A stretch of DNA of 64,000 bases from CAVVDY01 sp963815775 (GCA_963815775.1 CAWFIB010000001.1:35697-99696), one strand, 5' to 3'. Counted from the stretch's first letter, positions 24,932-33,892 are shown. A program made the numbers and translations. Notes: a model not told the origin generated them from the letters alone.

Positions 24932-25462
24932 TCATGACCTCCCGGGGTGGACGGTGCCGCAAGTCTTACAACGTCGGAGTTCTTCGCTGCTGTAGAACCT
25001 GTCAAACAGCGGTGGCAGGTCTTTCACGATGCTCTTCAGCCGGACCTCGGCACGATGCACAAGGTTGTGACAGTTGGGGCAGTACCACTCGAAGGCATCA
25101 ACGCTGCCTTCGGGACGCGGCATCTCGATGACCAGTCCGATGGTGTCGGCCTGGCGCTGTGGCGAGTGGCGCATGTGCTTGGGGAGAAGAAACACGTCAC
25201 CCTCGCGGATGGGGATGTCTTTCGGCGGCTTGCCCGGCTCTTCCATGATGCGCAGGAAGATATCGCCCTTGAGCTGATAGAAAAATTCTTCGGTGGGATC
25301 GTCATGATAGTCCCGGCGCTGGTTGGGCCCTCCAACCACCGTGACCATGAACTCGCCGTCCTCCCAAACCTGGGCATTGCCGACCGGCGGCTTGAGCTTG
25401 TCGCGATTCTCGTCGATCCACTTTTGCAAGTTGAACGCTCTTAGTGAGCTGATGGATGCCAT
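24932..25462 (-). CDS. nbaC: 3-hydroxyanthranilate 3,4-dioxygenase
   Basis: 176 residues. Cupin with iron ligands in YHDDPTEEFFYQLKGDIFL and the later PKHMRHSPQRQ, plus the C-terminal rubredoxin-like CPNCHNLVH ... CKTCGTVHPG site found in bacterial and fungal forms. It opens the ring of 3-hydroxyanthranilate to give the substrate of ACMSD, encoded next downstream. The stop (TGA) lies within the ribosome-site region of the fusion gene. Confidence 0.94.
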   Translation of the reverse strand: MASISSLRAFNLQKWIDENRDKLKPPVGNAQVWEDGEFMVTVVGGPNQRRDYHDDPTEEFFYQLKGDIFLRIMEEPGKPPKDIPIREGDVFLLPKHMRHSPQRQADTIGLVIEMPRPEGSVDAFEWYCPNCHNLVHRAEVRLKSIVKDLPPLFDRFYSSEELRRCKTCGTVHPGRS

Positions 25463-25464
25463 CG

Positions 25465-25908
25465 TTATGATTCCTTCTGGTTAACTGGCTTGTAAGCGAT
25501 CACTTTCATCTCGATAAGTAAGTGCGGATGCGGCAACTGGTGCACGGCCACAGTGGTCCGCGCCGGGCCATCGTGATCGAAGTATTCGCCGTAGACCTCG
25601 TTATATCCGGCGAAGTCGTTCATGTTCACCAGGAAGGTCGAGACTTCGGCGATGTCCTTCAAGCCCGCTTCGGCACTGGCCAGAATGTCGCGAATGTTCT
25701 CGATCACGACGCGGGTTTGCGCGCGAATGTCGAGGTGCGTCGTGCCAAACTCATCCACGTCGGCTCCGGCGATGCCGTTGTCGGGGCGGCGCGAACTGGT
25801 GCCCGATACAAACAGGAAATCCCCCGCGCGCTTGAGGTGAGGGAATCGGCCGCGTGGCTTCGCCTTGCCCTCGACGACTGTGGCTTTCATTTCACTGCCC
25901 GTAGGCAC
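25465..25908 (-). CDS. 2-aminomuconate deaminase (RidA/YjgF family)
   Basis: 147 residues from a GTG at 25908, chosen because AGAGGAG lies at the right distance; an ATG six codons on (25890) and a TTG at 25926 are alternatives. RidA features: GRFPHLKRAGDFLFVSGTSS, THLDIRAQTRVVIENIRDIL, VSTFLVNMNDFAGYNEVYGE, GPARTTVAVHQLPHPHLLIE. The N-terminal KATVVEGKAKPRG stretch is characteristic of the AmnD/NbaF group. It converts 2-aminomuconate to 4-oxalocrotonate. It sits between the dehydrogenase that makes its substrate and the HAA dioxygenase. Confidence 0.87.
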   Translation of the reverse strand: MPTGSEMKATVVEGKAKPRGRFPHLKRAGDFLFVSGTSSRRPDNGIAGADVDEFGTTHLDIRAQTRVVIENIRDILASAEAGLKDIAEVSTFLVNMNDFAGYNEVYGEYFDHDGPARTTVAVHQLPHPHLLIEMKVIAYKPVNQKES

Positions 25909-25922
25909 TACTTCGCTCCTCT

Positions 25923-27404
25923 TCAAAGTCGAATGCAGATGTTATTGAGCTCGGAATAGAAATTCAGCGAGTGCGTCCCGCCTTCGCGTCCGATGCCGGA
26001 GAGCCCCACACCTCCGAAAGGCGTTCGCAGGTCGCGCAAGAACCAGCAATTCACCCAGGTGATGCCCACATTCATCTGCCGCGCTACGCGATGTGCCCGC
26101 TTCAGGTCGTTGGTCCAAACGGACGCCGCCAGACCGTACTCGGTGTCATTGGCCATGGCGACGGCTTCGTCTTCCGAGTCGAATGGCGCGATATGACATA
26201 CCGGCCCGAAGATTTCTTCTTTCACGCAGGGCGACGATTCGGGCAGCCCGGTGAGGATCGTGGGCTGAACATAAAAGCCATTGTCGCGCGCATCTCCAAA
26301 TTCGGGAACACCACCACCGGTGACGATGGCGGCGCCGACTTCCCGCGCCATGCGAAAGTACGATAGCACTTTTTCCCGGTGCGTTTTCGAGATCAGCGGT
26401 CCCATATTCGTTGCCTTGTCGGCAGGCCACCCGATGGTAAGGCGATCCGCTTTCTCCTTCATCGCCGACACGAACCAGTCGAAGATGGAGCGCTCGACAT
26501 AAACCCGCTCGGCACACAAGCAGACCTGGCCGGTATTGAGAAACACGGCGTCGCTCATCTGCCGAATGGTCTCGTCGCGATCGCAATCGGCAAATACGAT
26601 GGCGGCGTTCTTTCCGCCGAGTTCAAACGAGACCGGCTTCACCCCCGGCGCGCAGGCTTTCATGATGGCCGCGCCGGTGCGTGACTCGCCGGTGAAGGTA
26701 AGGGCGTCGATTCCGGGATGGCTTACCAGATGCTCGCCGGTCGAGCCTTCACCGAAGCCATGCACAAGGTTGAAGACACCGCTTGGCATACCGGCATCGC
26801 GCATCACTTCGGCAAGCAGCGTGGCGCTCGCGGGCGTCTCTTCCGACGGCTTCACCACAACGGCGTTGCCGCAGGCCAGGGCCGGGGCCACCTTCCAGGT
26901 GAGCAACAGGACCGGGAGGTTCCACGGGGTGATGATGCCGACCACGCCAATCGGCTTGCGCACCGCATAGTTCAGCGCATGCTTGCCGTCGGGAGTTTCG
27001 GTCTCAAAGGCTTCCAACGAGGCGGTCTTGATTATGTCGGCGAAGACGCGAAAGTTCGCTGCGGCGCGAGGGACGTCAAGCCGGGACGCGAGCGCGATGG
27101 GTTTTCCCGTGTCAGCGGATTCCGCCCGGACAAATTCGTCGAACCGTGCTTCGATGCCATCCGCGATCTTGTAGAGGAGGGCTGCGCGTTGCCGCACTCC
27201 ATAGCGGCCCCACTCGCTGTGGAGCGCCCTGCGGGCCGCGGTGACGGCCGCGTCGACAACTTCGGGGCCAGCCTCGGCCACACGAGCGATAAGAGTGCCG
27301 TCGGCGGGATTGATGTCGTCAAATTCCCGGCCGCCGGAGACAAATTGCCCATCTACAAAGTTGCTGAGTTTTGCCGTGGCTGTATTAACAAGGTTGGTTG
27401 CCAC
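25923..27404 (-). CDS. 2-aminomuconate/2-hydroxymuconate semialdehyde dehydrogenase
   Basis: 493 residues from a GTG at 27404; ATGs at 27431 and 27452 are in frame but add residues unlike the family. Aldehyde dehydrogenase features: GIITPWNLPVLLLTWKVAPA, NLVHGFGEGSTGEHLVSH, ALTFTGESRTGAAIM, the catalytic Glu in VSFELGGKN and Cys in NTGQVCLCAERV, and CVKEEIFGPVCHI. Membership of the AmnC/NbaE/DmpC group is inferred from the neighbours. It oxidises 2-aminomuconate semialdehyde, the ACMSD product, to 2-aminomuconate. It is the first gene of the tight kyn operon; gamma-glutamyltransferase ends 88 bases or more upstream. Confidence 0.9.
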   Translation of the reverse strand: MATNLVNTATAKLSNFVDGQFVSGGREFDDINPADGTLIARVAEAGPEVVDAAVTAARRALHSEWGRYGVRQRAALLYKIADGIEARFDEFVRAESADTGKPIALASRLDVPRAAANFRVFADIIKTASLEAFETETPDGKHALNYAVRKPIGVVGIITPWNLPVLLLTWKVAPALACGNAVVVKPSEETPASATLLAEVMRDAGMPSGVFNLVHGFGEGSTGEHLVSHPGIDALTFTGESRTGAAIMKACAPGVKPVSFELGGKNAAIVFADCDRDETIRQMSDAVFLNTGQVCLCAERVYVERSIFDWFVSAMKEKADRLTIGWPADKATNMGPLISKTHREKVLSYFRMAREVGAAIVTGGGVPEFGDARDNGFYVQPTILTGLPESSPCVKEEIFGPVCHIAPFDSEDEAVAMANDTEYGLAASVWTNDLKRAHRVARQMNVGITWVNCWFLRDLRTPFGGVGLSGIGREGGTHSLNFYSELNNICIRL

Positions 27405-27539
27405 TCTGTTACGCCATCCCCCTCTCTCCATTATGCCCGGTTGGACGCACATGTGGGTATGGGCGGCCTCTCTGACACGGGGATACGGGATTTTTTTGCG
27501 TTTGCTGGTTCGGGCACGTTCGGAGGCAGCCCAGCGCTG

Positions 27540-29162
27540 CTAATATCCGATTGCAGTGCCGTCCAGTCGGGGATCAGAACCGCCGCATAGCGTGCCGTAA
27601 GTGGGATCGATGACAATGGCTTGCGCACTTCCCATAAAGCTGCGCATGAAGTCATGTGGCAGCAGCCAGTCGGCAGGCGGTTCCTCACCCGGAATTATCT
27701 TGTGCCCCAGCGCGGCCAGGCGGGCGATGACATCGGGCGCGAACGTCGATTCCACCGAGACGCGATTTCCGCCGAGCACGCGTACCCGGGACGCATCGAT
27801 CGCTTCCTGCGGGTTCATCTTGCGATCGATCATGTTGACCAGGATCTGCACCTGTCCCTGGGGCTGCATATTGGCGCCCATGCAGCCAAAGCTCATATAC
27901 AGGCGATCATCCTGGAAGACCATCGCCGGAAGAATGCTGTGGCGCGGGCGCTTCCCCGGCGCAATCTCATTGGGATGCCCCGCTTCGAGGGAGAATTCTG
28001 CCCCACGATTGTGCAGGATGATTCCGGTGTCTCCTGCCACCATGCCCGAGCCAAAGATGTCGGAAATGCTGGTGATAAATGAGACCGCGTTCCGGTCTTT
28101 GTCGACGACAGTGAAGTAGGTGGTATTTCCGTGAAGACTTCCGGCGGTCGGGGTTGGAATCGCCCGCTCCATTCGAATCAGCTTTCGCCGGGAATCGATG
28201 AACTCATCGGAGAGCAACTGGTCGACGTCGATCTGGGAGAAGTGCGGGTCGCCGATGTAGCGCTCGGCATCGGCAAAGCTGAGCTTAAGCGCCTCGATGG
28301 TCAGGTGCTTCGCAGCAGCGAGGTCGCTCTTGAAGATTCCGGCAAGGTCGTAACCCTCCAGAATGCGCAAAGCCATCAGGACAATCAGACCTTGGCCATT
28401 GGGAGGCATTTCCACAATGCGATGGCCGCGGTAAGTTGCTGAGATAGGATCGGTCCACTCGGAGCGCTGGGCGGCGAGATCGGGCAACTTCAAATAACCG
28501 TCGCCGGCATCAGAGGCAGCAACGATCTTGCGGGCCAAGTCGCCCGCGTAATAGAAGTCCCGACCATGCTTGCCCAACTCACGCCATGTCTTCGCCAGAT
28601 TGGGCTGGCGAAAGATCTCACCCGGTTGAGGCGACTTGCCGCGCAGAAGATATTGCTGAGCGGAATGATCGGACAGGCGCAGCTTCGATGAGCCCCACTC
28701 CCACGCGTGCGATATCTTCTGCCCGACCGCAAATCCGTCCTGCGCATAAGCCGCTGCCGGCTCGATGAGGTCGGCAAACTTCTTTGAGCCGAAGCGCTCA
28801 TGCAGAGCGAAGTAGCCGTCGGGCGCCCCCGGCACAGTGATCGTTTCCCAACCGGCCTGTGGCATGTGTGCCCATCCGGCCTTGGCAAAGGTCTCGCGAG
28901 TCATGGCCTGGGGGCATCGCCCGCTGGCGTTCAGGCCATGCAGCTTCCCTTGCCAATAAATAAGGATGAAGGCGTCACCGCCCAGCCCGTTCATCATGGG
29001 TTCGGTAACGTTGACCATCGCCGCAACCGCTATGGCTGCATCGGCGGCATTGCCGCCGTCTTTCAGGACCTGAAGGCCGACCTGGGCGGCGAGCGGCTGG
29101 CTGGATGCCACCATCCCATGCGGCGCACGCGTCGCTGCCCGCTGCGAGTTGCAAGGTTCCAT
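27540..29162 (-). CDS. ggt: Gamma-glutamyltransferase family protein
   Basis: 540 residues without a recognisable signal peptide. N-terminal features: PHGMVASSQPLAAQVGLQVL, GGNAADAAIAVAAMVNVTEP, MNGLGGDAFILIYW. The self-processing and nucleophile region is GNTTYFTVVDKDRNAVSFI (the Thr pair of the small-subunit start), with NRGAEFSLEAGHPN, SFGCMGANMQPQGQ and GSDPRLDGTAIGY later. The family transfers or hydrolyses gamma-glutamyl bonds or hydrolyses other N-acyl substrates. Its place upstream of the kyn genes on the same strand may be incidental or may mean a gamma-glutamylated intermediate; the sequence cannot decide. Confidence 0.87.
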   Translation of the reverse strand: MEPCNSQRAATRAPHGMVASSQPLAAQVGLQVLKDGGNAADAAIAVAAMVNVTEPMMNGLGGDAFILIYWQGKLHGLNASGRCPQAMTRETFAKAGWAHMPQAGWETITVPGAPDGYFALHERFGSKKFADLIEPAAAYAQDGFAVGQKISHAWEWGSSKLRLSDHSAQQYLLRGKSPQPGEIFRQPNLAKTWRELGKHGRDFYYAGDLARKIVAASDAGDGYLKLPDLAAQRSEWTDPISATYRGHRIVEMPPNGQGLIVLMALRILEGYDLAGIFKSDLAAAKHLTIEALKLSFADAERYIGDPHFSQIDVDQLLSDEFIDSRRKLIRMERAIPTPTAGSLHGNTTYFTVVDKDRNAVSFITSISDIFGSGMVAGDTGIILHNRGAEFSLEAGHPNEIAPGKRPRHSILPAMVFQDDRLYMSFGCMGANMQPQGQVQILVNMIDRKMNPQEAIDASRVRVLGGNRVSVESTFAPDVIARLAALGHKIIPGEEPPADWLLPHDFMRSFMGSAQAIVIDPTYGTLCGGSDPRLDGTAIGY

Positions 29163-29228
29163 CTTGAATCCCGTCTCTTGAAGCGCCGAATCGCCGTTGG
29201 CCCACCCGGCGGCGGGTCAACGGTAAGC

Positions 29229-29247
29229 CGACGCTTCCTTAGCGTCG
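29229..29247. repeat. Short palindrome between ggt and the oxalate decarboxylase gene
   Basis: CGACGCT TCCTT AGCGTCG forms a seven-pair hairpin. There is no T run after it on either strand. It may be a dispersed extragenic palindrome that also ends the bicupin transcript. Confidence 0.45.
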
Positions 29248-29253
29248 CTCAGG

Positions 29254-30360
29254 CTATTTCGTCAGAAACACATCCTGGCGCGGGAACTTCTCAAACACTG
29301 CCGCATCTTGCGAGAAGTTCGTAGCCAGAACGTCAGTCGGGTTCCCCGCAATCCACTGCGACAGATCAATCGTCTGATAGTGGCCGCTATTGAAGACGAT
29401 GAGAATCCGTGCCGTTTCGCCCCCAACATTTTCGAGGGAGTGCCCGAAGCCTTGCGGGATATAGCCGACGTCTCCTTGATTGAGGGTCTCCTCCCGCCAG
29501 CGTCCCCGGGAGCCGAACAAAGTCACGTTAAATTGACCGTTAAGGATGTATTGCCACTCGGCGGCGTTGGGGTGCCAATGCAATTCCCGCAGCGCTCCGG
29601 GATCCATCTCCAGCACGACGCCGGTCATGGTCGTAGAGATGGGGAATTGAGAGCCATCTGCGCGCCATTCCGTGCCTCCGCTGAATACTTCGAACGGCTT
29701 CTGAGAGAGCAAGCTGTACTTGTGAGTGAGGGCAGGCGGTTTCCAACCCTGCAATGGAGGAGCGGCGACCTCGGGTGGAATCTTGCCCTTGGCGAAATAG
29801 ACTTCGCCCTTTGGAAAGTGCTCGAAGGTTTCGGGCGGAAGCCCGAAATTCTTGGCCAGCAGTCTGGGCGGCGCAAGGCCAATCCAGTCGCTGATGCTGA
29901 AGGTACCGAATTCGGAGAAGTAGCCGTTGTCGAAGACGAGGATGAAGTGGCACGGCTTGTCGCCCAAGGTCTCGATGACATGGCCGTGGCCGCGCGGGAA
30001 ATACCAGACATCTCCCGGCTCAAAGTCGTTGGTCTCGCAGCAGCCCTGGGGATCGATCACCGTGGTGCGCACACGGCCCTCGGTAACAAATGCCCATTCG
30101 GCTGCTGTGGCGTGCCAGTGAAGCTCGCGCATCACGCCGGGCTCCATACGCATCGAGACGCCGGCCAACCCTTTGGATATGGGCAACTGTTCTACCGTGG
30201 CCTCTTTGCCGTAGTTGCCCTCCAGCACACGTCCTGCGGATTTCTCCAGCTCGAACTTGAAGGTTGGGAGCTCCTGGCCCGAGGTGATGGGATCAGGAAG
30301 GTTGTTCTGGAAGCTGCTGTGGCCGCCTTCGGAACTAATAGGAACCGAGAGGGAAAACAC
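29254..30360 (-). CDS. oxdC: Bicupin oxalate decarboxylase family protein
   Basis: 368 residues from a GTG at 30360 with AGGAGA six bases ahead. Two cupin domains, each with manganese ligands: RELHWHATAAEWAFVTEGRV plus GHGHVIETL in the first, RELHWHPNAAEWQYILNGQF plus GFGHSLENVG in the second. PISKGLAGVSMRMEPGVM and ISTTMTGVVLEMDPGAL show the internal duplication. The family turns oxalate into formate and CO2, though some members are oxidases. No typical signal peptide is seen. It is monocistronic by appearance, with 92 bases to ggt and a 225-base gap to the HupE-like gene. Confidence 0.87.
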   Translation of the reverse strand: MFSLSVPISSEGGHSSFQNNLPDPITSGQELPTFKFELEKSAGRVLEGNYGKEATVEQLPISKGLAGVSMRMEPGVMRELHWHATAAEWAFVTEGRVRTTVIDPQGCCETNDFEPGDVWYFPRGHGHVIETLGDKPCHFILVFDNGYFSEFGTFSISDWIGLAPPRLLAKNFGLPPETFEHFPKGEVYFAKGKIPPEVAAPPLQGWKPPALTHKYSLLSQKPFEVFSGGTEWRADGSQFPISTTMTGVVLEMDPGALRELHWHPNAAEWQYILNGQFNVTLFGSRGRWREETLNQGDVGYIPQGFGHSLENVGGETARILIVFNSGHYQTIDLSQWIAGNPTDVLATNFSQDAAVFEKFPRQDVFLTK

Positions 30361-30585
30361 GATGTCTCCTGTCCGGCGCAGCTACGCACAGGGAATTGCT
30401 GCGCGCGTACGCACGTTGCTCACTGTGTTGGATTAGGGGAAAGGGAGCGTGAATAAGGTAACCGCTGGCACTCCGGAAGCGCAACTGAAAAAGCGTACTG
30501 CAGCCAGCAGGCAGGCGGAGTCTAGCGTTTTTCAACGTAGCTTTAACTCTGAAATACGGCGAGCAGGTCGAGGGCCGGCGTGCCG

Positions 30586-31200
30586 TTACCTCGTGCGCAC
30601 GGCCCAGCCGAGCATGAGAAGGCCGCTGGCGGCAACCCAGCTTCCCGCGACGCGCACGGCAATGCGTGCCCACTCCGCCCGCAAGCGCACGACAAACGCC
30701 GCTGCCAGTGCAACCAGTACGAAGACGCCGAAGACCAGCCCAAGTAAAGCTACGGCTGCATCGCTGGAGGCGCCCATGCCAGTGCCGTTCAGATAGCCGT
30801 GATAGAGACCGAGTAGCGCAGCGATTCCGGTGGTGAGCGGCAAAGAGATCCTGGCGTTAGCTGCCAGCAATATTCCCAGCAGCAGGAACCAGCCCGCGGC
30901 GATGAATGGGTGGGGATTGGCGGCGACTGCGCTCAGCCCGATGAGTCCACCGAGCAGCCACGCGGCGGGGATGGTGAACAGCGCTCGGCGTCCGTAGTTC
31001 GCGCCACGCAAACCAGCCAGAAATGCCAGTGCCAGCACAGGGATAAAATCCTCAGGGCTCATGAGGAAGTGCATCAGTCCGTCATAGACAGGACCCATGC
31101 CGGTGGTGTTGAGGTGCGCTTCGGCGGGAAGCGCGCCCATCAGCAGCACAAAGAAGGCAAAGGCATACAAGGGAAGACGGGATGGCTTGGGTTGCCTCAT
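30586..31200 (-). CDS. HupE/UreJ-like small membrane protein (third of three)
   Basis: 204 residues from the ATG at 31200, which overlaps the stop of the next gene upstream (ATGA). Signal peptide ending near LPAEAHLN, then GPVYDGLMHFLMSPEDFIPVLA, followed by five or six hydrophobic segments with LGLYHGYLNGTGMG. The arrangement of an early His-rich segment, H(F/G)..SPED and later HGYLNG resembles the HupE/UreJ family of metal (nickel/cobalt) permease-like proteins. It is the most divergent of the three and the assignment rests partly on the neighbours. Confidence 0.65.
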   Translation of the reverse strand: MRQPKPSRLPLYAFAFFVLLMGALPAEAHLNTTGMGPVYDGLMHFLMSPEDFIPVLALAFLAGLRGANYGRRALFTIPAAWLLGGLIGLSAVAANPHPFIAAGWFLLLGILLAANARISLPLTTGIAALLGLYHGYLNGTGMGASSDAAVALLGLVFGVFVLVALAAAFVVRLRAEWARIAVRVAGSWVAASGLLMLGWAVRTR

Positions 31201-31805
31201 GCAATCGCCTTCCACATGAAGAAGGCGCCGCCAGCGGCGACGAAGGCTCCGGCAAAGCGCAAGGCCCTCTTGCCCCAGCCCCATCGATGGACCGTGCCGA
31301 TGCCGATACCAACCGCGTGCAGGCAGCCTGTCGCGATCACAAAGCCGATGCTGTAGAGCATGGCGCTTTGCCCGGGAGGCAGTTCCGCTCCGTGAGCATG
31401 GCCGTGGAAGATGGCGAAGAATCCGACCAGCGCGGCGGCTATGCCCAGCGGAGGACGCAGCTCGAACATCACCGCGGCGCCCAGCAGAATGGCCGACAAT
31501 GCGATGCCGTATTCGACGCCGGGCAGGGGGATGCCCATCAGGCCCATCATTCCGCCCATTGCCATCACCATGGGAAAAGCGACGGGCAACAGCCAGATTG
31601 CGGGAGAGCCAAGCTGAGCGCCCCAGAGGCCGACCGCCACCATTGCCAGCACGTGGTCGAGTCCGGAGATCGGATGATAGAAGCCGGTGAGAAAACCTGT
31701 GGCCTGGCCCTGCTGGGGATGGGCGAAGGCGGTTTCAGCACAAAGAAATATGACTACAACCAGCGTCATCACCCGCGTCATGAACGGCGACTGCGGTGAT
31801 CTCAT
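31197..31805 (-). CDS. HupE/UreJ family membrane protein (second of three)
   Basis: 202 residues. Signal peptide ending at ETAFAHP, then the family signature FYHPISGLDHVLAMVAVGLW, and FFAIFHGHAHGAELPPGQ with several histidines in the membrane, MLYSIGFVIATGCLHAVGIG. HupE/UreJ proteins accompany hydrogenase or urease genes and are thought to bring in nickel. Here the hydrogenase operon is 20 kb away, whereas the direct partners are two other HupE-like genes. The ATG overlaps the stop of the gene before (ATGA). Confidence 0.87.
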   Translation of the reverse strand: MRSPQSPFMTRVMTLVVVIFLCAETAFAHPQQGQATGFLTGFYHPISGLDHVLAMVAVGLWGAQLGSPAIWLLPVAFPMVMAMGGMMGLMGIPLPGVEYGIALSAILLGAAVMFELRPPLGIAAALVGFFAIFHGHAHGAELPPGQSAMLYSIGFVIATGCLHAVGIGIGTVHRWGWGKRALRFAGAFVAAGGAFFMWKAIA

Positions 31806-32863
31806 CGTGTTCCTCCGAGCAGGATCCCAATTCGCTGGATTGCCCAGAATGCGCCCAGGCTGCCGACCGTATATCCCGGCAGCGCCTCCACCCAGCGTGG
31901 CCAGCGCACTTCGAGGATGCGGAAGGAGCGCTCCAGCGCGAGAATCAGGCCGATGAAACTAAGTTGCCCGAGCTCGACCCCGACGTTGAAGCTGACCAGT
32001 GCCAAAGGAAGTTCCTGCCGCGGCAGGCCGGCACTGGTGAGTGCGCTGGCGAATCCGAAACCATGTAACAAGCCGAATGCGAAGGCGACGACCCAGGGAT
32101 GGCGGATGGTGAAGCTGGTCTCGCCACGCCAGGAGCGAACGATTTCCGGACCTAGGAAGAGGATGCTCAGCGCGATCGCAGCGTTCAGCGGAACGACTGG
32201 AACCTCTGCATAGCCAAGAGTCGCAATAGCCAGGGTGATGCTATGCGCGACGGTGAACGCGGTGACCGTCTTGAGCAGCATCCAGCGGTCTTTCACGATC
32301 AGCAGCAGTCCGAGCACGAAGAGCATGTGATCGGCGCCAAAGAGGATGTGCCGTATGCCCTGGGCGATATATGTGCCGACCACCCCGACCCATGTCTGTG
32401 CGGCGGCGATCTCTACCCAGGCGTGCGAAGGATGCACAATCGTCGTCCATTTCCTGCCGTCCAGCATCTCGACGCGCACCAGCACGTCGGTGATCGTGAG
32501 TTGCAGTCCGGGGAACTCGATGCGCTTGCCTGCCAGACCTTTCGGGCCGGCGTCGATCCAGCGACGCTCGACGAAGGAGTCTGACAACTCCTGAACGTCG
32601 GGTTCGCGCAAATTCTTGACGTCGTCGGGAAGCTTCAGGAGTACCGGCAGACGCATACCGGCCAGCACCGGCGTACGCCACAGCACACTGAATTGATTGG
32701 GCGCAGTTTCTTTAATCTCGAGATACGCGGGACGCGCCTCGTGGGCTGAAGCTATCGAAGCCGAACAGCCCGATAACCAGCAGCAGCACGAAAGCAGTGA
32801 CAAGGCGGCCCCTCGCGGACCGAAGTCTTCTCCGGGTGATAAACGGCGAGGACTCAACGGCAC
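31802..32863 (-). CDS. HupE/UreJ-like protein with large N-terminal extracytoplasmic domain (first of three)
   Basis: 353 residues from a GTG at 32863; the true 5' end is uncertain. After a signal-like stretch and ASAHEARPAYLEIKET comes a beta-rich domain of about 110 residues (LPVLLKLPDDVKNLREP, RIEFPGLQLTITDVLVRVE), then the membrane part with GIRHILFGADHMLFVLGLLL, TVAHSITLAIATLG, FAFGLLHGFGFASALTSAGL and LALVSFNVGVELGQL. The last segments are the HupE_UreJ_2 pattern with metal-binding-like His in the membrane. Another frame, starting at an ATG at 32900 coupled to the ppiC stop, encodes a better signal peptide, so a frameshift near 32740-32790 is possible (see findings). Confidence 0.82.
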   Translation of the reverse strand: MPLSPRRLSPGEDFGPRGAALSLLSCCCWLSGCSASIASAHEARPAYLEIKETAPNQFSVLWRTPVLAGMRLPVLLKLPDDVKNLREPDVQELSDSFVERRWIDAGPKGLAGKRIEFPGLQLTITDVLVRVEMLDGRKWTTIVHPSHAWVEIAAAQTWVGVVGTYIAQGIRHILFGADHMLFVLGLLLIVKDRWMLLKTVTAFTVAHSITLAIATLGYAEVPVVPLNAAIALSILFLGPEIVRSWRGETSFTIRHPWVVAFAFGLLHGFGFASALTSAGLPRQELPLALVSFNVGVELGQLSFIGLILALERSFRILEVRWPRWVEALPGYTVGSLGAFWAIQRIGILLGGTR

Positions 32864-32896
32864 GGCTCAAGGCGTGCCCCTTCAAAACGCGATGTC

Positions 32897-33892
32897 TCAC
32901 AGGGGGCCCTCACCGGAAGGCGCGGGTACCTGCTTTACGGGCGGAGGTACGGGCGCCTGGGCGGACTGCTCATCCGGCGGACCCGGCAGCAGCACCGTAT
33001 ACTTGGCCCGCATCTCCTTGTAAGCCTTCGCCCAGGCTGTTTGCTTCTGATCGGCCAGCCAGGCGGTCTTGACGTCAGACTCCATCTCTTCAAAGGCAGG
33101 GATGCGTCCCGGAATAACGGTAGTAATAAAGACCAGGTGCCAGCCATATCCCGACTCCACCGGCCCCTGCCATGAATCGGGCTTCAGCTTCTCAAGAGCG
33201 ACGGCAAACGGAGAGCCAAATTCTTTGGCGATGGCCTCCGGTGTGCGATCGCCGTAGAAATCCTGGAACATGAACTGATCACCGAGAGAAGCTGCCAGCT
33301 TGGAATCCTCCGGTTGGCCTGCGATTTTCGCTAACGCCTTGGCAGCATCCTCCTGAGCATTCTTGCCGCGCTTGTCGGGCGAAAAGTAAAGATGGCGGAA
33401 GCTGTACCGGCTCGGCAAGGCGAACTTATCCTTATTCCTGTCGAACCAGGCCTTCAGTTCGTCGGTCGAAGGCTCGTGGGCGGCTGCGACGTCTTCGGAG
33501 AGAAACTGCATTTTCTGCGCCATGCGGCGCTTGACGATCTCGTCATCTTTGTCTAATCCCATGGCCAGGCCTTCGCGATAGAGAACCTCCTCGCGCACCC
33601 TGTCCTCGATCATGGCAGCCAGTTCCTGCGGAGTGGGCTGGCGGTGCCACTGGGCGACCCAATAAATGTCCAACTGGCGAATGTCATCCAGCGTCAGAAC
33701 AATCTGGTGGGACGAGGCGACTCCGATGCGCCCGTGCTGCAGGTAAGCGTAAATTCCGAAGAGCACGGCGCCGATCAGCAGAAAATGCAGTAGCGGTTCG
33801 CGAAGCCAGCGTTTCAGCACCGGAAGAAAAGATCGGCCCGCGGACTGCTCAACCGCGGGCTGCGGTTCTTCGACTACAGACACTTCATTCAC
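32897..33892 (-). CDS. Membrane-anchored PpiC-type peptidyl-prolyl isomerase
   Basis: 331 residues from a GTG at 33892 (GGAG seven bases ahead; a TTG precedes it). One N-terminal membrane helix (LLHFLLIGAVLFGIYAYL, about 35-52), then a SurA/PrsA-like chaperone part (EELAAMIEDRVREEVLYREG type segments) and a parvulin domain: YSFRHLYFSPDKRG, SLGDQFMFQDFYGDRTPEAI, FAVALEKLKPDSWQGPVESG, YGWHLVFITTVIPGRIPAFE. The C-terminus is Pro-rich. It probably helps fold an extracytoplasmic partner, most simply the neighbouring DUF3604 lipoprotein or the N-domain of the HupE-like protein. The stop overlaps an ATG at 32900. Confidence 0.85.
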   Translation of the reverse strand: MNEVSVVEEPQPAVEQSAGRSFLPVLKRWLREPLLHFLLIGAVLFGIYAYLQHGRIGVASSHQIVLTLDDIRQLDIYWVAQWHRQPTPQELAAMIEDRVREEVLYREGLAMGLDKDDEIVKRRMAQKMQFLSEDVAAAHEPSTDELKAWFDRNKDKFALPSRYSFRHLYFSPDKRGKNAQEDAAKALAKIAGQPEDSKLAASLGDQFMFQDFYGDRTPEAIAKEFGSPFAVALEKLKPDSWQGPVESGYGWHLVFITTVIPGRIPAFEEMESDVKTAWLADQKQTAWAKAYKEMRAKYTVLLPGPPDEQSAQAPVPPPVKQVPAPSGEGPL

